Shown here one piece after another: positions 35,700 to 48,404 of a stretch of DNA of 64,000 bases (positions are counted from its first letter, which is position 1; each line of letters opens with the position of its first letter). The stretch spans positions 60,141,704-60,205,703 of the forward strand of contig CM045990.1 of NCBI GenBank assembly GCA_025175895.1. The letters are read 5' to 3'. The notes under the pieces are model-generated. The model was not told where the DNA came from. It saw nothing but the letters and a program-made list of their open reading frames with translations, and ran no database searches. Source of the stretch: Wurfbainia villosa. Its lineage: Eukaryota; Streptophyta; Magnoliopsida; Zingiberales; Zingiberaceae. The position numbers and the translations under genes were made by a program.

Positions 35700-36773
35700 A
35701 CTTCTTCTTCTCCTATTCCTCCTTCAATCACCTATCCCTCTGATACTCCTCTTCCAACCATAGATTCCTCCCAGCTGCAGACCACTTCCTTCCCCTCTCC
35801 CTGCAATGCTCCATCAATTTTCCAAGAACTAACAAAGAGCCTCTGGATAGTAAGTCTCATACTTAATAATTTAATTTCATATGCCAATAACTTGCCTTAC
35901 CTATTTATTTTTAACTTTCAGAGCACTCTGAAACTCCAATCTTTTGAACAATGGTACATTGAACACCAGAATTAGTTCTTCCAACCTTCAACCTCTTCCA
36001 CAGAGCCATTATCACTCTTGCCCACATCCCCCATACCTTCTAAATCTTCCAAGGACATTCAGGCTGATTCTGAAGAAATTACAAACAACATGGGCATACA
36101 AACTGACCCTCATACTTCCCCCGACTGAGCAGCTAAAGAAAATGAGCTTCAGCAAAAAATACACTGGCTGTAACTTCAAGTTGAATCCTTTGCTGCCGAT
36201 CATGATCAAAAATCAGTAGAAGAAAAAGGTCTATATCTCAAGGATGCACATATAAAATGACTACAAGAACAGGTTAAAGCATCAGAAAAAACCATAGCCT
36301 TCCAACGATCTGAACTTGCCAAACAGAAACAAAAAGAATTCTATTGGCACCTTCAAGCGGGTGAATGTTTTCAACCCCTGGAGGGCCTTATAGATGCTCA
36401 TCTCGCCCTTAAAGAAACCACCCTCCTCAGCCTGGACGAATTCCACTTCATGTTTAACATACTAAAGCAACATTTCAGTATGCTGGCTAACACCGCCTAT
36501 GAACAAATTATCAGAGCTAACAAACTGAATCAAGAACTGTCTCAATTAAAAGAGACAGAAGATGAGAGATGGGTCGCAGAACAAACAAAGATCCTAAATA
36601 AAACCTCTAAGCGGCTCAGCAATCATTTCTAGAGGGGGTTCGAGGGTGCCCTGTAGAAAGCTAACGAAAAGAAATACCTTATACCCGGTGTATCCTTCCA
36701 TGATCTCGATATCGAAGAAACATATAAAAACTTTCCTCCGAAGGCTTTCCAAACTGACTCTGAAATCGACTGA
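35700..36773 (+). pseudogene. Antisense extra ORF of H, copy 1 (5' end cut by F)
   Basis: A Ser/Pro/Thr-rich stretch (TTSSSPIPPSITYPSDTPLPT) is followed by a possible 72-bp intron (35850 GTAAGT to 35921 TTTCAG). Then come SFEQWYIEHQ and a long Glu/Lys/Gln-rich, probably coiled-coil region (KENELQQK; ASEKTIAFQRSELAKQKQ; 36450-36632 open). The end reads YLIPGVSFHDLDIEETYKNFPPKAF. Several stops break it. I do not recognise a function. Its place, antisense to pol and 3' of integrase, matches extra ORFs known from Tat elements such as Grande. Confidence 0.5.
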
Positions 36774-37387
36774 GAGTAGTAATTATTCAGATTGATACTT
36801 GTAACCTTTGAATAACTTTATAGTCTAACATATGCAACACTAACCTGTATTTGAACATTCCTTACAATGAATGGATTTTTTTTAAAATGTGTTTATCTCC
36901 ATACCACTTTTTACTTCCCTGCACAGGTCCACTATTGCCTTTGTAAAAAATACTCTCCTTATACCGTCAAAATTGTTAGTTATTGTATGAAAACAAGTAT
37001 TCTCTGCCCATTAGACCCAAAATTATAATATAATAGATAACCCATCATTATTAGTTTAACAAAATGAAACATTTGAACACAACCGATCAACACTTAGGAA
37101 ATAACTCTATATTTCAAAATTCCTTCGGCAACTAAATAGAAACCACCCTGAAATTTGCATATACACTTTATGAAAATTGATTCATTTTTTGCCACCCAAA
37201 AATAGCCTTCACACATCATCTTCTAACATAAATTGTTATACCCCATTCTTACCTTATTAAAAACAATAATCCTTACTTCCCCACCATTTCCACCCTAACA
37301 AATTTATATCATGAAACTCTACAATGCCACCTCACAAAACCAAGCAGGAAAAATTATTATTTATTTCCAATTAAACCCTCTACTTTC
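36774..37387. other. Spacer between the two antisense ORF copies of H
   Basis: AT-rich, no open frame of note. It probably holds the 3' end of copy 1 and the promoter region of copy 2; I see no repeat or RNA gene. Confidence 0.4.
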
Positions 37388-37388
37388 C

Positions 37389-37396
37389 TATAAATA
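37389..37396 (+). promoter_or_regulatory. Possible TATA box before antisense ORF copy 2
   Basis: TATAAATA lies 82 bp before the ATG at 37471. A similar CTATAAAAAT lies at 57211, about 50 bp before the ATG at 57263. Repetition of TATA plus ATG spacing in two copies supports a promoter, weakly. Confidence 0.4.
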
Positions 37397-38812
37397 CATA
37401 AGCAATCTCTTCTCCTTCGAGCTGATCAGAAACTCATCAAGATTGCCCCCCATCCTATACCTTCCAGAAAATGCAGCCCCTTGCCTCAATTCCTCGCCCA
37501 TGGTTTGCTTCTACCCGCTCTAAAATGACAGGAGAATAATGTCGATCCTTGTCCTCTCAGATACAACTTCCTTCTGATTACCACCTTGTCTCACCAAACT
37601 CCATCTAGCATCCTCACCTACCTTTCGATTGTACCAAAGCTTTTTTCTCCGATCAAGTAGAGGTTGGTCTATTTTTTCCCTATTCAACCCTTCCTCTTAG
37701 AAGTTTCTGAATATTTTTCCATCCCCCTAAATCAACTAAGCCCCAACTCATTTCGTTTAATGCTAGGATTTTATCTTATCACTCTTTTTTATCAATTACT
37801 CCTTCAGCTTTCCTCTTCCACTACTTTTTCCAAATAAAATCCTCTAAAATAAGCATCCTTTACTTCCAAGCTCGGTCGGACTTTCAATTCCTCATTGGCA
37901 TTCCTTCCTCACACAAAGGATGGAAGGAACATTACTTCTTTGTACATTCTCTTTCTCCCTTTCCTTTTTCCTCTATATGGTTAACTGCTCTTCCTCTCTC
38001 CCCTTCTATAGGCTCTTAACGTGATAAAGAAGAATATCAAATTATGATTCTATTGTTATTAGAAGAACGATTCAACTTGAACTAGTTACTGACCAGATCA
38101 ACACTATCACTAATCAAAACCAGCTATCCTCTCCAGTCGACTAGCACGCTTGGTAACAATTACTTTTGATTGTATCCTTACATATTTGTCAAGCCTCATG
38201 TAATTGTTTACTTGCTTCTTTTTCCTAATCATTACTACTGCAAGCTGCCGAGCATACTCCACCACCTTCTCATATAAACTGTATTCAGCTCCGCCCTCAT
38301 CAACCAACAATTACCCTTCCACCTCCTCCTTCTTGTCAGACTCCCACAACTACTTTCTCTTCCTCTTCCATACCCGACCTACCAAATTCCTTACTATCCA
38401 GTATTAACGAGGTTAGCATATCATTTCCTTTTCCCTTTTTCTCAATACTGATATCTATTTGCAGGGTATCACAAGAATAAACCATCTGAACAACCAATGG
38501 ATTCAATACACGAACACCCTTAAAATGAAACTACAAGAATATCAAGTTAGAGAATTATCATTACAACAAGCCTATCAATAACTTGAAAGAGAATTACAAG
38601 CTTCTTTTATAAAGGCACAAGACGATCGAGCAGAATTATTAGCCTTCATTTTCAGACCACTTTTCTACAAAATACCTTAGATATTTTAAAGTCCCGACCA
38701 CTTCTAGAAGGAACTAGTAGTTCTCATGAAAACTCCTGGACTTCTGCTACCATTAATGACATTTTCTTAGACAGAGGCTTTGCATTTCTTCATTGGGGCT
38801 TCCAAGACTGTA

Positions 38813-38817
38813 CCAAT
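38813..38817 (+). repeat. Target-site duplication of element I (CCAAT), left copy
   Basis: CCAAT before the 3' LTR (minus-strand sense) recurs at 56690-56694 after the 5' LTR. The reading frame of antisense ORF copy 2 continues across when one copy is removed. Confidence 0.93.
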
Positions 38818-40518
38818 TGAAGGGAAAAACGTGTTTCCCGCTGCTTCGCTTCAGTCACTTGTGCATGGCGATCCTATCACACATCCCCGGATTAAAATTT
38901 TATCAATTAAAACTAATCCGGATGGAGATGGATTACCCAAGAAACCGATTCATCATCGTGCTATTCGATTTGAGCGGTCGCTTGAACAAACTTGTTTTTC
39001 AAGCAACCTAACTCTTTTCCTCGATTAGCCACGAAATAGATGATGTACGGATCGCCAGTTTTTGTGTTTATCATCAGGGTCCATGTCAATAAATAACATA
39101 CAAATACAAAAGAACAAGAATAAAAAATAAACAAGATTATACCTCTTGTTTTACCTCTTGATCTTCTATTGTATTCCTATCCTCTTCTTGGATGTCGTGT
39201 GGGCGACGATCTTCCAAGAATCGAAGCCTCCTAGACCACATATCTTCCAATTCTTGCTCGCTCTGAATAAGGGAAAAAAACCCTTCCTTCTTCTCCTTGC
39301 TTGTGCCGACCACCAAGCACCAAGTCCTTGGTGTCCGCCGACCCTAAGGAGAGGGAGAAGATGGCGCCAACCAAGAGAGAAGGATCACCCTCAACCCTTG
39401 ATGTTGCCGACCCTTGGAGAAGGAGAAAGGGCGCCGACAATGAGATGGGGAGGAGGCGCCAGCCAAGTGAGGGAGGAGAAGGACAAAACCCTAGCCTTCT
39501 TGTCACGTTGCCACCGACCCTAAGGAGATGGGCAAACCAAAACCCTAGCCTCCAACTTGTTGCCGCCCAACCTCTCCAATTCCAAACCAAAAAAATCTCC
39601 CCTTAGGTCAAGGCTTCATGAGGTATTTATAATAGGCTACAATAGGGACCATGAGGAGGAGTTGGAACTTGGCCACCCAATGGATCCGAACCACATATAA
39701 CCCGATCCATTAATGATGATCCATTCCACTAGAGGATCATCATTGATCTACCTCACCAACCCCCATAATTAAATATGGGCTCAACATATTATTTGTACAA
39801 AATATCTCCCTGTGTTTAAGATATCGAATGTCCATTAATTAATTAAATTACTGACAATTTAATTAATTAATATGTAACTCAATGAGTAGTACCACTCATC
39901 CTTATCATCATGTTGGACCAAGTCCACCTTGAGGATTTAGATGATGAACTTTATGAGCTCCTCAAGGGCACATCATCATCCTAGTATATAGGACATGATT
40001 TCCTCCTATAATCAACAACAAACCCTGTAAATAATATTTTTTCCCAACTTACCAGGCCTATCGATTTAACAAATAAATCACGCCCATTGTTAAATCAAAG
40101 AAATAAATACTAAGTACATGTGCCCGTTATTATATCGGAATTAAGAGCATGTATACAATAATATCCGAGGTCCGATTCAATTATGTAGTCAACAATAAAT
40201 TGAATTAACTTTAAGTCGATCCTGCTCAATACACACAATGTGTACTAGTGTAATTCTATGGTCAAGATAAACTAATACCAAATTACACTACAACCATGCC
40301 AATGGTTTGTCCAAAACCATCTTGGTTGTGAGCCTCTACTTATACTCTACAAGGAACTAATAACATGATCTTCTGTATGACACCACACACTATGTTATCT
40401 ACAAGGTAAAGTATCAAACAATATGCATAAATATAAAATGCAAATAATGATCATGTGATTCTTATTTCAAAATGTAGATATTTATACAAAGGCTACGCTT
40501 TCAGTATACATCCCAACA
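38818..40518 (-). repeat. 3' LTR of element I (1701 bp)
   Basis: In minus sense TGTTGGGATGTATACTG...CCCTTCA. Close match to 54989-56689 and more distantly to 61560-63560. Minus-strand TATA-like TATAAATA at 39624-39631. The 119-125 codon frames at about 39146-39606 recur at 55318-55778 and are LTR sequence, not genes. Confidence 0.95.
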
Positions 40519-40529
40519 ATCTCACACTT

Positions 40530-43500
40530 ATACTAAAAGACTATGCTGACTCAAACTGCCATACATCTGATTCCCATTCCCTCCACATGTCTATCAAAAG
40601 CTCTCCCTGGAAGGGCCTTAGTGAAAGGATCTGCTAGGTTATCCTATGATGCAATCTTGGCGACAACAACTTCTCCTCGCTTTACGATCTCTCGTATGAG
40701 GTGGTACTTGTGCTCTATATGTTTACTTGCCTTATGGGCTCATGGTTCCTTCAAGTTTGCAACTGCACCACTGTTATCACAATAAATTGTGATAGTTATG
40801 GGCAAACCAGGAATCACATCCAAGTCCATCAAGAAGTTCCTAAGCCATATAGGCTGCCTCAGAGGTTGCCACATACTCAGCTTCCATGGTACAGTCTGCC
40901 ATGCATTTCTGTTTGACACTCCTCCATATAATGGCTCCACCTCCCAAAGTAAACACAAAACCTGAGGTAGACTTACTGTTATCCCTATATGATTGGAAGT
41001 CAGAATCTGTGTAACCCACAGGGAGTAATTGATCTGCCTGGTATACCAGCATATAATCCCTAGTCTTTCTCAGGAACTTCAATATATGTTTTACCGCAGT
41101 CCAATGTCCCTGTCCTAGATTACTCTGATATCTACTAACTATGCCCATGGCAAAGCAGATATCCACCCTCGTACATAACATAGCATACATGAGGCTTCCT
41201 ACCGCCGAAGCATAAGGAACCGCCTTCATATCCTCTATCTCCTTTGATGTTCTAGGACACATCTCTTTAGATAAATGTATTCCATGCCTAAAAGGTAGAA
41301 AACCTTTCTTGGAGTTCTTCATGCTAAAATGAGCTAGAATAGTGTCTATGTATGAAGCTTGAGATAAGCACAACATCCTTTTCTTGCGATCCCTTATAAC
41401 CTTGATCCCAAGGATGTGTCCCACTTCTCTCCAGTCCTTCATATCAAATTGTTTGGACAACGATACCCTTACATTTGATAACACTTTGACATTGTTGTCA
41501 ATGAGCAAAATGTCATCTACGTATAGTACAAGAAATACCACTACGTTTTCATCACATCTCTTGTATACACAAGACTCATACGGACATTGAATAAATCCAT
41601 ATGACAGGATTACCTCATCAAAGCAGATGTTCCAAGATCTCGAAGCTTGCTTCAATCCATAAATTGACCGATTAAGCTTGCACATAAGATGCTCTTTTCC
41701 CTTTGAAATGAATCCCTCTAGTTGCTCTATATAGATGGTTTCTTCAAGACTTCCATTAAGGAAAGCTGTCTTGACATCCATCTGCCAAACCTCATAATCC
41801 AAATGAGCAACAATAGACAAGAGAATTCGGATAGACTTAAGCATGGCTACCGGCTAAAAGGTCTCCTCATAATCGATACCCTCTTTCTCAGTATACCCTT
41901 TCAAAAAAAGCCATGCTTTGAAGGTCTCTACCTTCCCGTATGATCCTCTCTTTCTTTTGTAGATCCACTTGCATCCAATGGCTTTTACACCACTGGGTGG
42001 TTCTACTAGCTCCCAAACCTGATTTGAATCCATAGATTCTATCTAAGAATTCATCGCCCTTTGCCAAAATACCACATCTTTATCTTGGATTGCCTCATCA
42101 TATGTCCAGGGATCAGGTTCATGTTCGCCATGGACCAAATCAGAAGATTTTTCCAAGAACATAAATCTATCAGGTTGTCTAACAACCCTCCCACTACGAC
42201 GAGGTATTACCTGTGTATCCTCTGTGACATGTGGTGCAGTCACTTGTGGTATGTCCTCTTGTACCGTTGGTACTGAAGTAGTGACTTACCCTCTTAATTC
42301 CTCTAGAACAATCTTTCTCATGGGCTTGTGGTTCATCATATAGTCTTCCTCTAAAAATTGGGCATTTATGCTAACGATAACCCTCTGATATGTAGGACTA
42401 TAGAATAAACCACCTTTCGTTCCTCTAAGATAGCCTACGAACAGACGCACTTTTATACGAGATTCCAACTTACCAGCATCTCCCTTTAGCACATGTGTTG
42501 GACTATCCCAAATCCGAATATGTCTCAGACTAGGCTTTCACCCAGTCCACAATTCTGTGGGAGTAGAAGGTAGTGATTTAGATGGAACCATGTTTAGAAT
42601 ATACACTGTCGTTTCTAGAGCATACCCCCAGAACGACTCTGGTAACTTAGAATAACTCATCATCGATCTAACAATCTTCATAAGAGTCCTATTCCTTCGC
42701 TCCTCCACAACATTCTACTAGGGTGTACCAGGTGCAGACAGTTGGGATTGAATCCCAGCCTTTGATAAGTAACTCCTAAACTCTCCCAAGAGGTACTCAC
42801 CACCATGATCAGATCGTAGTGTCTTGATACTTTTACCTTGACGTTTCTCCACATCAGCCTTGAATTCTTTGAACCTGTCAAAGCATTCTGACTTGTGGCG
42901 CATCAAGTAAATGTATCCATATCTTGAATAATCATCTATAATTGAGAAAATATTCAAAACCACCTCTAGCCTGGATAGACATAGGACCACACAAATCAGA
43001 ATGAACCAATTCCAACACATCTTTGGCTCTATACCCCTTGGCCTTAAAAGGCCGCTTGGTCATTTTACCTTCCAAGCAAGATTCGCAGGTTGGGAAATCT
43101 TCCACCACCAATGAACCCAAAGGTCCATCAACTATCAACCTTTGAATTTTACTTAGGTTAATATGACCTAACCTTATATGCCAAAGTTATGTTTGGTTCA
43201 TTTTCGAAGGTTCTTTTCTGTTATTAGACTTAGAAGATGAGTTATTTATTTTAATTTGCATCATGGGAGTTTTTTGTTCAAGAGTGTATAAATTTCCTAC
43301 CAACGCATCAGAACAGATAATCTCCCAATTCCTTTTTATAACAACTCTATCATTAAAAAAAATAAAATACCCATCCATAAAAAATTTAGAAACTAAAATC
43401 AAATTCTTTCTAAATAAAGGTACATAAAGGCCATTTCTTAAAACCAAAGTTTTATTTCTATCAAATGATAAATAAACATCTCCCACTGCAATAGCCGCCA

Positions 43501-43645
43501 CCTTCGTAGTATTGCCCATGTAGACGGTAATCTCTCCCTTAGCTAGTCGTCTCGTTTCCTGGAACCCCTGCAGAGAATTACAGACATCATCAGTGGCTCT
43601 TGTATCTACACACCAGGTACAGGTACATAACACTGCTAAACATGT
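40530..43645 (-). pseudogene. pol of element I, nearly complete, few stops
   Basis: From 43633 down: protease with WCVDTRATDD (DTG changed to DTR), a conserved NLILVSKF region, GAG-pre-integrase and finger (CESCLEGKMTKRPF at about 43070), integrase core with HSDLCGPM, FSIIDDYSRYGY and LRSDHGGEYLLGEF, breaking near 42720. RT and RNase H: PRRSGRVVRQPDRFMF (42190), then a 334-codon frame (41844-40840) with TAFLNGSLEETIYI, IYGLKQASRSWN, catalytic LYVDDILL and RNase H to MEAEYVATSEAAYMA. A second frame carries YCDNSGAVANLKE. The end reads ADPFTKALPGRAL near 40610. Breaks are few, mostly single stops or shifts. Confidence 0.93.
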
Positions 43646-44072
43646 TTTAACGATAAAACAAAAAGATATACCTTTGTTTTAGTTGAAGTTGGGACAGTCC
43701 GCCTTCCAATGTCTAGTCTTCTTGCAAGTGAAGCACTTGCCTTTTTGCTTCTTCACTCCTCCCTGAGATCCTCCCGCCACCCTTGCTACACCTTGTTTCT
43801 TCTTCTTCTTTCCTTTTGGCTTAGAAGTATAAACCTTTTGAGCAACCATATCCTAAGCACACTGACGAAAAATCCCCTCTGCCTCCTGGAGTTCTGTCAG
43901 AAGTTCAGCTAACGAATACAACCTCTTATTCATGTTGTAGTTCAGGCGAAACGTCTCAAAACTTCTGGGTAGAGATTGGAGAATGATATTGACTTAGGTT
44001 TCCCCATCGATCTCGGCTCCAAGGAATTTTGGCTCATTCAAATGAGCCATCATCTTGAGAACATGATCCCTC
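43646..44072 (-). pseudogene. gag of element I, C-terminal part
   Basis: This continues from the piece at 53602-53992 across G3. It reads HVLKMMAHLNEPKFLGAEID, a stop, then NYNMNKRLYSLAELLTELQEAE, a lysine-rich linker and the knuckle CFTCKKTRHWKADC (CX2CX4HX4C kept, usual Gly changed to Arg). It ends near 43680 before the pol frame. Stops at about 43997 and 43855 break it. Confidence 0.88.
44068..44072 (+). repeat. Target-site duplication of G3 (CCCTC), left copy
   Basis: CCCTC before G3 recurs at 53602-53606 after G3. The gag of I reads through when one copy is removed (EGTPMR then DHVLK). Confidence 0.95.
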
Positions 44073-46293
44073 TGTTAGGTTTCCGGCACCGCGGCGTGTG
44101 TGTGTTCGATCACGTTTCGTAAACATGAACACAGCGGAAGCAATAAAAAAAAATAAATCTATATTTATTACAACACACACAACACATGCATGCATATTAC
44201 AACAAGTGTAGACATAACCGTAAATTTAAATTTACAATAAAAGGAAATTTATCTACGTTATACCTTTCGTATGACGTGTAGCGGGAACGACATCAACCGG
44301 AACGATCCTCGCTAGAATCGTCTCTATCCGTATCTACGCCGAGTTCCTCGGGATGACTTCGCTAAGCCACGAGCTTCGTCTTCGTACGGGTTACTAGCCT
44401 CGTGTTGAAGACGACGTGATCGAGAGATGATCACGATCCGAATCCAAATTCGGATCCTAATACGAGTTCTCAAAACTCGCTTCTCCGGAGAGGTATTTGT
44501 CAACCAATTAACGAATCCTTCGTCCTCCACCTCAGAGGATTACCGGAGATCGAATCCCCGGTAAGTTAGCCGCTGTCGGAGCTCTAACCGTCGTCCAAAC
44601 GACGCTCCGACGAGAGGAGAAGAAGCTGTCCAGAAAACTGGACAGCTTGGTGGAGGAGTAGGCGCCGGCCAAAACAAGGAAGCCAAGTGCTCACCTTTTC
44701 TCCGAGACCTAGGAAGATCACCGGAGGGTCGCCGGAGGGTTCACTGGCTGAAGCTTGGACGCCAGCAAGGAGATGGACGGTGGCACAACAAGCTGGGCGG
44801 CACACCTAGGGTTGGCGCTGAAATCTCCAAGGATGAGGTGGGCGGCAACCTTAGGGCAAGGGTTTTGGATTAGGGCTTAATTATCTATTAAGCCCTCTTT
44901 TATAGAGAACTAATTCTCTTAATGGTTATTGGATCATAACCATTAGGCCCGTTAACCCGCTCCATTAAGATAAGTTAAAATAAACCAAACCATGATGGTT
45001 TATTTTAAGTTAAAACGAACCGAACCAACTTTTGGTTCATTCGTTTAAAATAAACCAAACCCTTTGGTTTATTCTCCTCCATTGGATTAGAACCAAACCA
45101 TTTTGGTTCATCCATTACGTCTTCATAAGACTCGGCCCATCCACGCTTCCATTGCGACTAAAACGATTTCATGCTCGCTTTATGTTTGGTCCAACCAAAC
45201 CTAGTTTCTCTCGGTCTAAGAATCCCATTCTCTAGCTCGTTTTAAATCTTTTAGATTACGCTCGTTGTACGTGTGACCAAATAGGTTCTCAGTTTATGTT
45301 GGCCGTCTATAATTAACCATTAATTATAGAACGATCATGAGTGGCACCTAGTAGTACATCATGATCCCCAATTAACCGAAAAGATCAACGGTTGATCCAG
45401 AACTATTTCTGAAACCCTTCAGCAGCTCGAATGATTCGTGCCCCATTCCCTTCACTCATCTTATACCCACTTGGTTCAGGACATGGTCTATTGTGTCAGT
45501 CCCCACTAGGCTGACTACGTCACACCTAGCCCAAGTATCATTTCCTCGTCCTACGGATTCTAGTTACTCCACATGTATCGAAGAGTACTTTACTCTAAAC
45601 ATGTAATGCTTTGGCCAAAGACTTTAGTAACAATCCGACGAGAGGCCATGGGTATACATCTCCTCGCAAGGAGTGGTGAATCCTTTATAGGCTATTCAAA
45701 CACCTTCGATCACTTCGACTTATACCCAATCATCCCGGGTCCACATCTCCTTAGAGATGTTTGCTTAAGATGTCAAAGCATAAGTCTCCATGATCAAGAT
45801 GACTTGAATACCGCAAGTCAAAGGAACATCGCACTTAAGCCACAGTAAGAACTTCATTGACATATCTATATATGCAGAGAACCATATGAAGTCTTACGGC
45901 TGGTCACTCCAATGAACTAGTTATCATAACTAGCATCCACGATTAACTCCGAACATCACTATGTCTCCAGCCAGTGAGAATTAGCTGCTTGGATACACCA
46001 AGGAGTATACCTCGTGCTAGTCTCGACAGAATTGATGGTGTCCAAATCCATCAATTCATCGACTAGAAATAATTCTGATACATCATAATTACACATGTAG
46101 AGATACTCACTAGTTGTGATCCAATCACAAATTCTCTCATGCTGTGAATCGTATCGTGGACATTCAGTAAATGAGTTTAAGATCCAATCAAATACATAAA
46201 ACATGTATACTCAAATAGTGAATCTTCATTTATCATATAAATGGTTCATACATAAGGCGATTGCCTTATGACATCTCTCATATATTACTAACA
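44073..46293 (-). repeat. 3' LTR of G3 (2221 bp)
   Basis: In minus sense TGTTAGTAATATATGAG...AACCTAACA. Matches the other G LTRs; TATA at 44897-44904 reversed. Polypurine tract at 46294-46308. Confidence 0.95.
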
Positions 46294-46309
46294 GACTCCC
46301 ACTTGGCCT

Positions 46310-48404
46310 AATGCCAATCGCTACGGTATCCAATACCATAAGCTCTAACATGACCCTCAAACTTACTTTGAGGTAATGCCTTAGTCAAAGGATCCACTAA
46401 GTTCCTTTCAGTGGGAATTTTCTCGATTTGTATTTCGTTCCTACTGATGATCTCTCAGATAAGATGATAGCGGCACATGTTTGGATCGACGATGAGACCT
46501 TTGCTCTTTCGTCAGAAATTGCTCCATTGTTGTCGCAGTAGACCGGTATTGCTTCAACAATGGCCGAAATCACACCAAGTTCATGAACAAACTTCTTGAT
46601 CCAAACCGCTTCCTTCTGCTGCCTGCCGCAATGTATTCTCGCCTCGTGGTAGAATCCGCCATCTCTTGTTTGGAACTTTTCCAACTCATCGCCCTCTATT
46701 CAAGGTGAACACGATCCGCATCGAGACTGAATCATCCTTGTCTCCGTCCGGAAGCCGCATCCGTATACCCGCGTATCACCATGTCCCTTCTCCATATATT
46801 AGGAACACATCCTTAGTTCTTCTCAAGTACTTAAGGATCGCCTTAATAATACCCAATGATCCATTCCTCGATCGGATCGGTATCCGCCGTGACACTCGTG
46901 AGCATACGATACATCGGGCCTCGTACATAACATAGCATACATGATAGATCCTATTGCGATGCATAGGAATCTTACTCATGCAAATCCTCTCATCTTCGTG
47001 CGGACACATAGACTTCGAAAGGTGTACCCCATGCCTGATGGGTAGGAAACCTTTCTTAGATTCCGACATGCTAAACCTCTTTAGCACTCGGTCTATATAT
47101 GTAGACTGCGAAAGACCAAGCAACTGTTTCGATCTATCTCTATAGATCTTAATCCCGAGGATGTAGGTTGCTTCTCCCAGGTCTTTCATGGAGAATGTCT
47201 TGGATAACAAAACCTTCACTGACTGTAAGATTGAAACATCGTTTCCTATAAGTAGTATGTCATCGACATACAATACTAGGAATACGACTGCACTCCCACT
47301 AACCTTCTTGTACACACAAGGTTCGTCTGGATTTTGTGAGAAATCAAACTTTTTGATTGTCTCATCAAAACGGATATTCCAGCTCCTGGATGCTTGCTTC
47401 AATCCATAAATGGATCGTTGCAATTTGCATACCTTGGTTTTATCAACCGATGTGAAACCCTCAGGCTGTATCATATACACGTCCTCGAGCAGGTTTCCAT
47501 TAAGGAAAGTTATTTTCACATCCATCTGCCATATCTCATAATCATAATGAGCCGCTATGGCCAGGAGCATCCGAATGGATTTAAGCATAGCTACAGGCGA
47601 ATAGGTTTCGTCATAATCAACACCTTGTTTTTGACGATATCCTTTCGCCACCAATCTAGCCTTATAGGTAATCACATTACCATCCATGTCGGTTTTCTTC
47701 TTGAAAACCCACTTGCACCCTATAGGCTTTATCCCTTCAGGTGGGTCAACCAAGTTCCAAACTTGGTTTTCATACATGGAATCCATTTCCGACTTCATGG
47801 CACCAAGCCACTTATCCCTTTCTGAACTTGTCAGCACTTCTTCATAACTGGTAGGCTCCTCATCATCAATGAGTAACACGTCGTTCGATTCACTTATGAG
47901 AAATCCATATCTCTCAGGAATATTGCGTGTTCTACCAGATCTACGAAGATGTGGTGTTACAATTGGTCCAGCCGATTGCTCATCACTATGAGTTATCGGC
48001 TGTTGTGCTTCACCAGGTATCTCGTCAATGTCTATTTGAGTCTCTCGAGCCTCCTCAAGCTCGACGACACTCCCACTATTTTCTTGCAAGACAAACTCTT
48101 TCTTTAGAAACATAGCATGCCTTGAAACAAACACCTTTTGTTCCACATGATGATAGAATTGGTAACCCCTTGTTTCCTTAGGGTATCCAATAAATAGACA
48201 TTTATCAGACTTAGCATCCAATTTGTCTAATACAGTCCGCTTCACATAAGCAGGACAACCCCATATCTTCAAGTAAGATACATGAGGTTTCTTACCATTC
48301 CATATCTCATATGGAGTAGTTGAGACTACCTTGGTAGGCATTCTGTTTAACAAGTAAACGGTATGCAAGTGCATAACCCCAAAAGGACTTGGGAAGAGTC
48401 GCAT
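46310..48404 (-). pseudogene. pol of G3, integrase C-terminus, RT and RNase H (542 codons open)
   Basis: The frame 48404-46776 runs from the integrase C-terminus (TVYLLNRMPTKVVSTTPYEIW; IWGCPAYVKR) through the linker (LRRSGRTRNIPERYGF) and the whole RT palm: VDPPEGIKPIGCKWVFKKK, SIYGLKQASRSWNIRF, catalytic LYVDDILLIGND, GIKIYRDRSKQLLGLSQSTY, into early RNase H (YASAIGS damaged to MHRNRIY). The last part (46776-46310) is indel-rich; AVWIKKFVHELGVIS and VYCDNNGAI remain. RT itself looks intact. Confidence 0.93.

Noticed and set aside
35679..35975. 98-codon frame with ATG at 35679 as a full gene start
   Set aside because: The ATG lies in the end of LTR F (which ends at 35699), so the frame joins two unrelated elements. 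Only the part from 35700 belongs to H.
39146..39606. Overlapping 101-125 codon frames on both strands, also at 55309-55778
   Set aside because: Both places are the same part of the LTR of I. Frames overlap on both strands in GC-richer purine-rich sequence; no domain and no other support.
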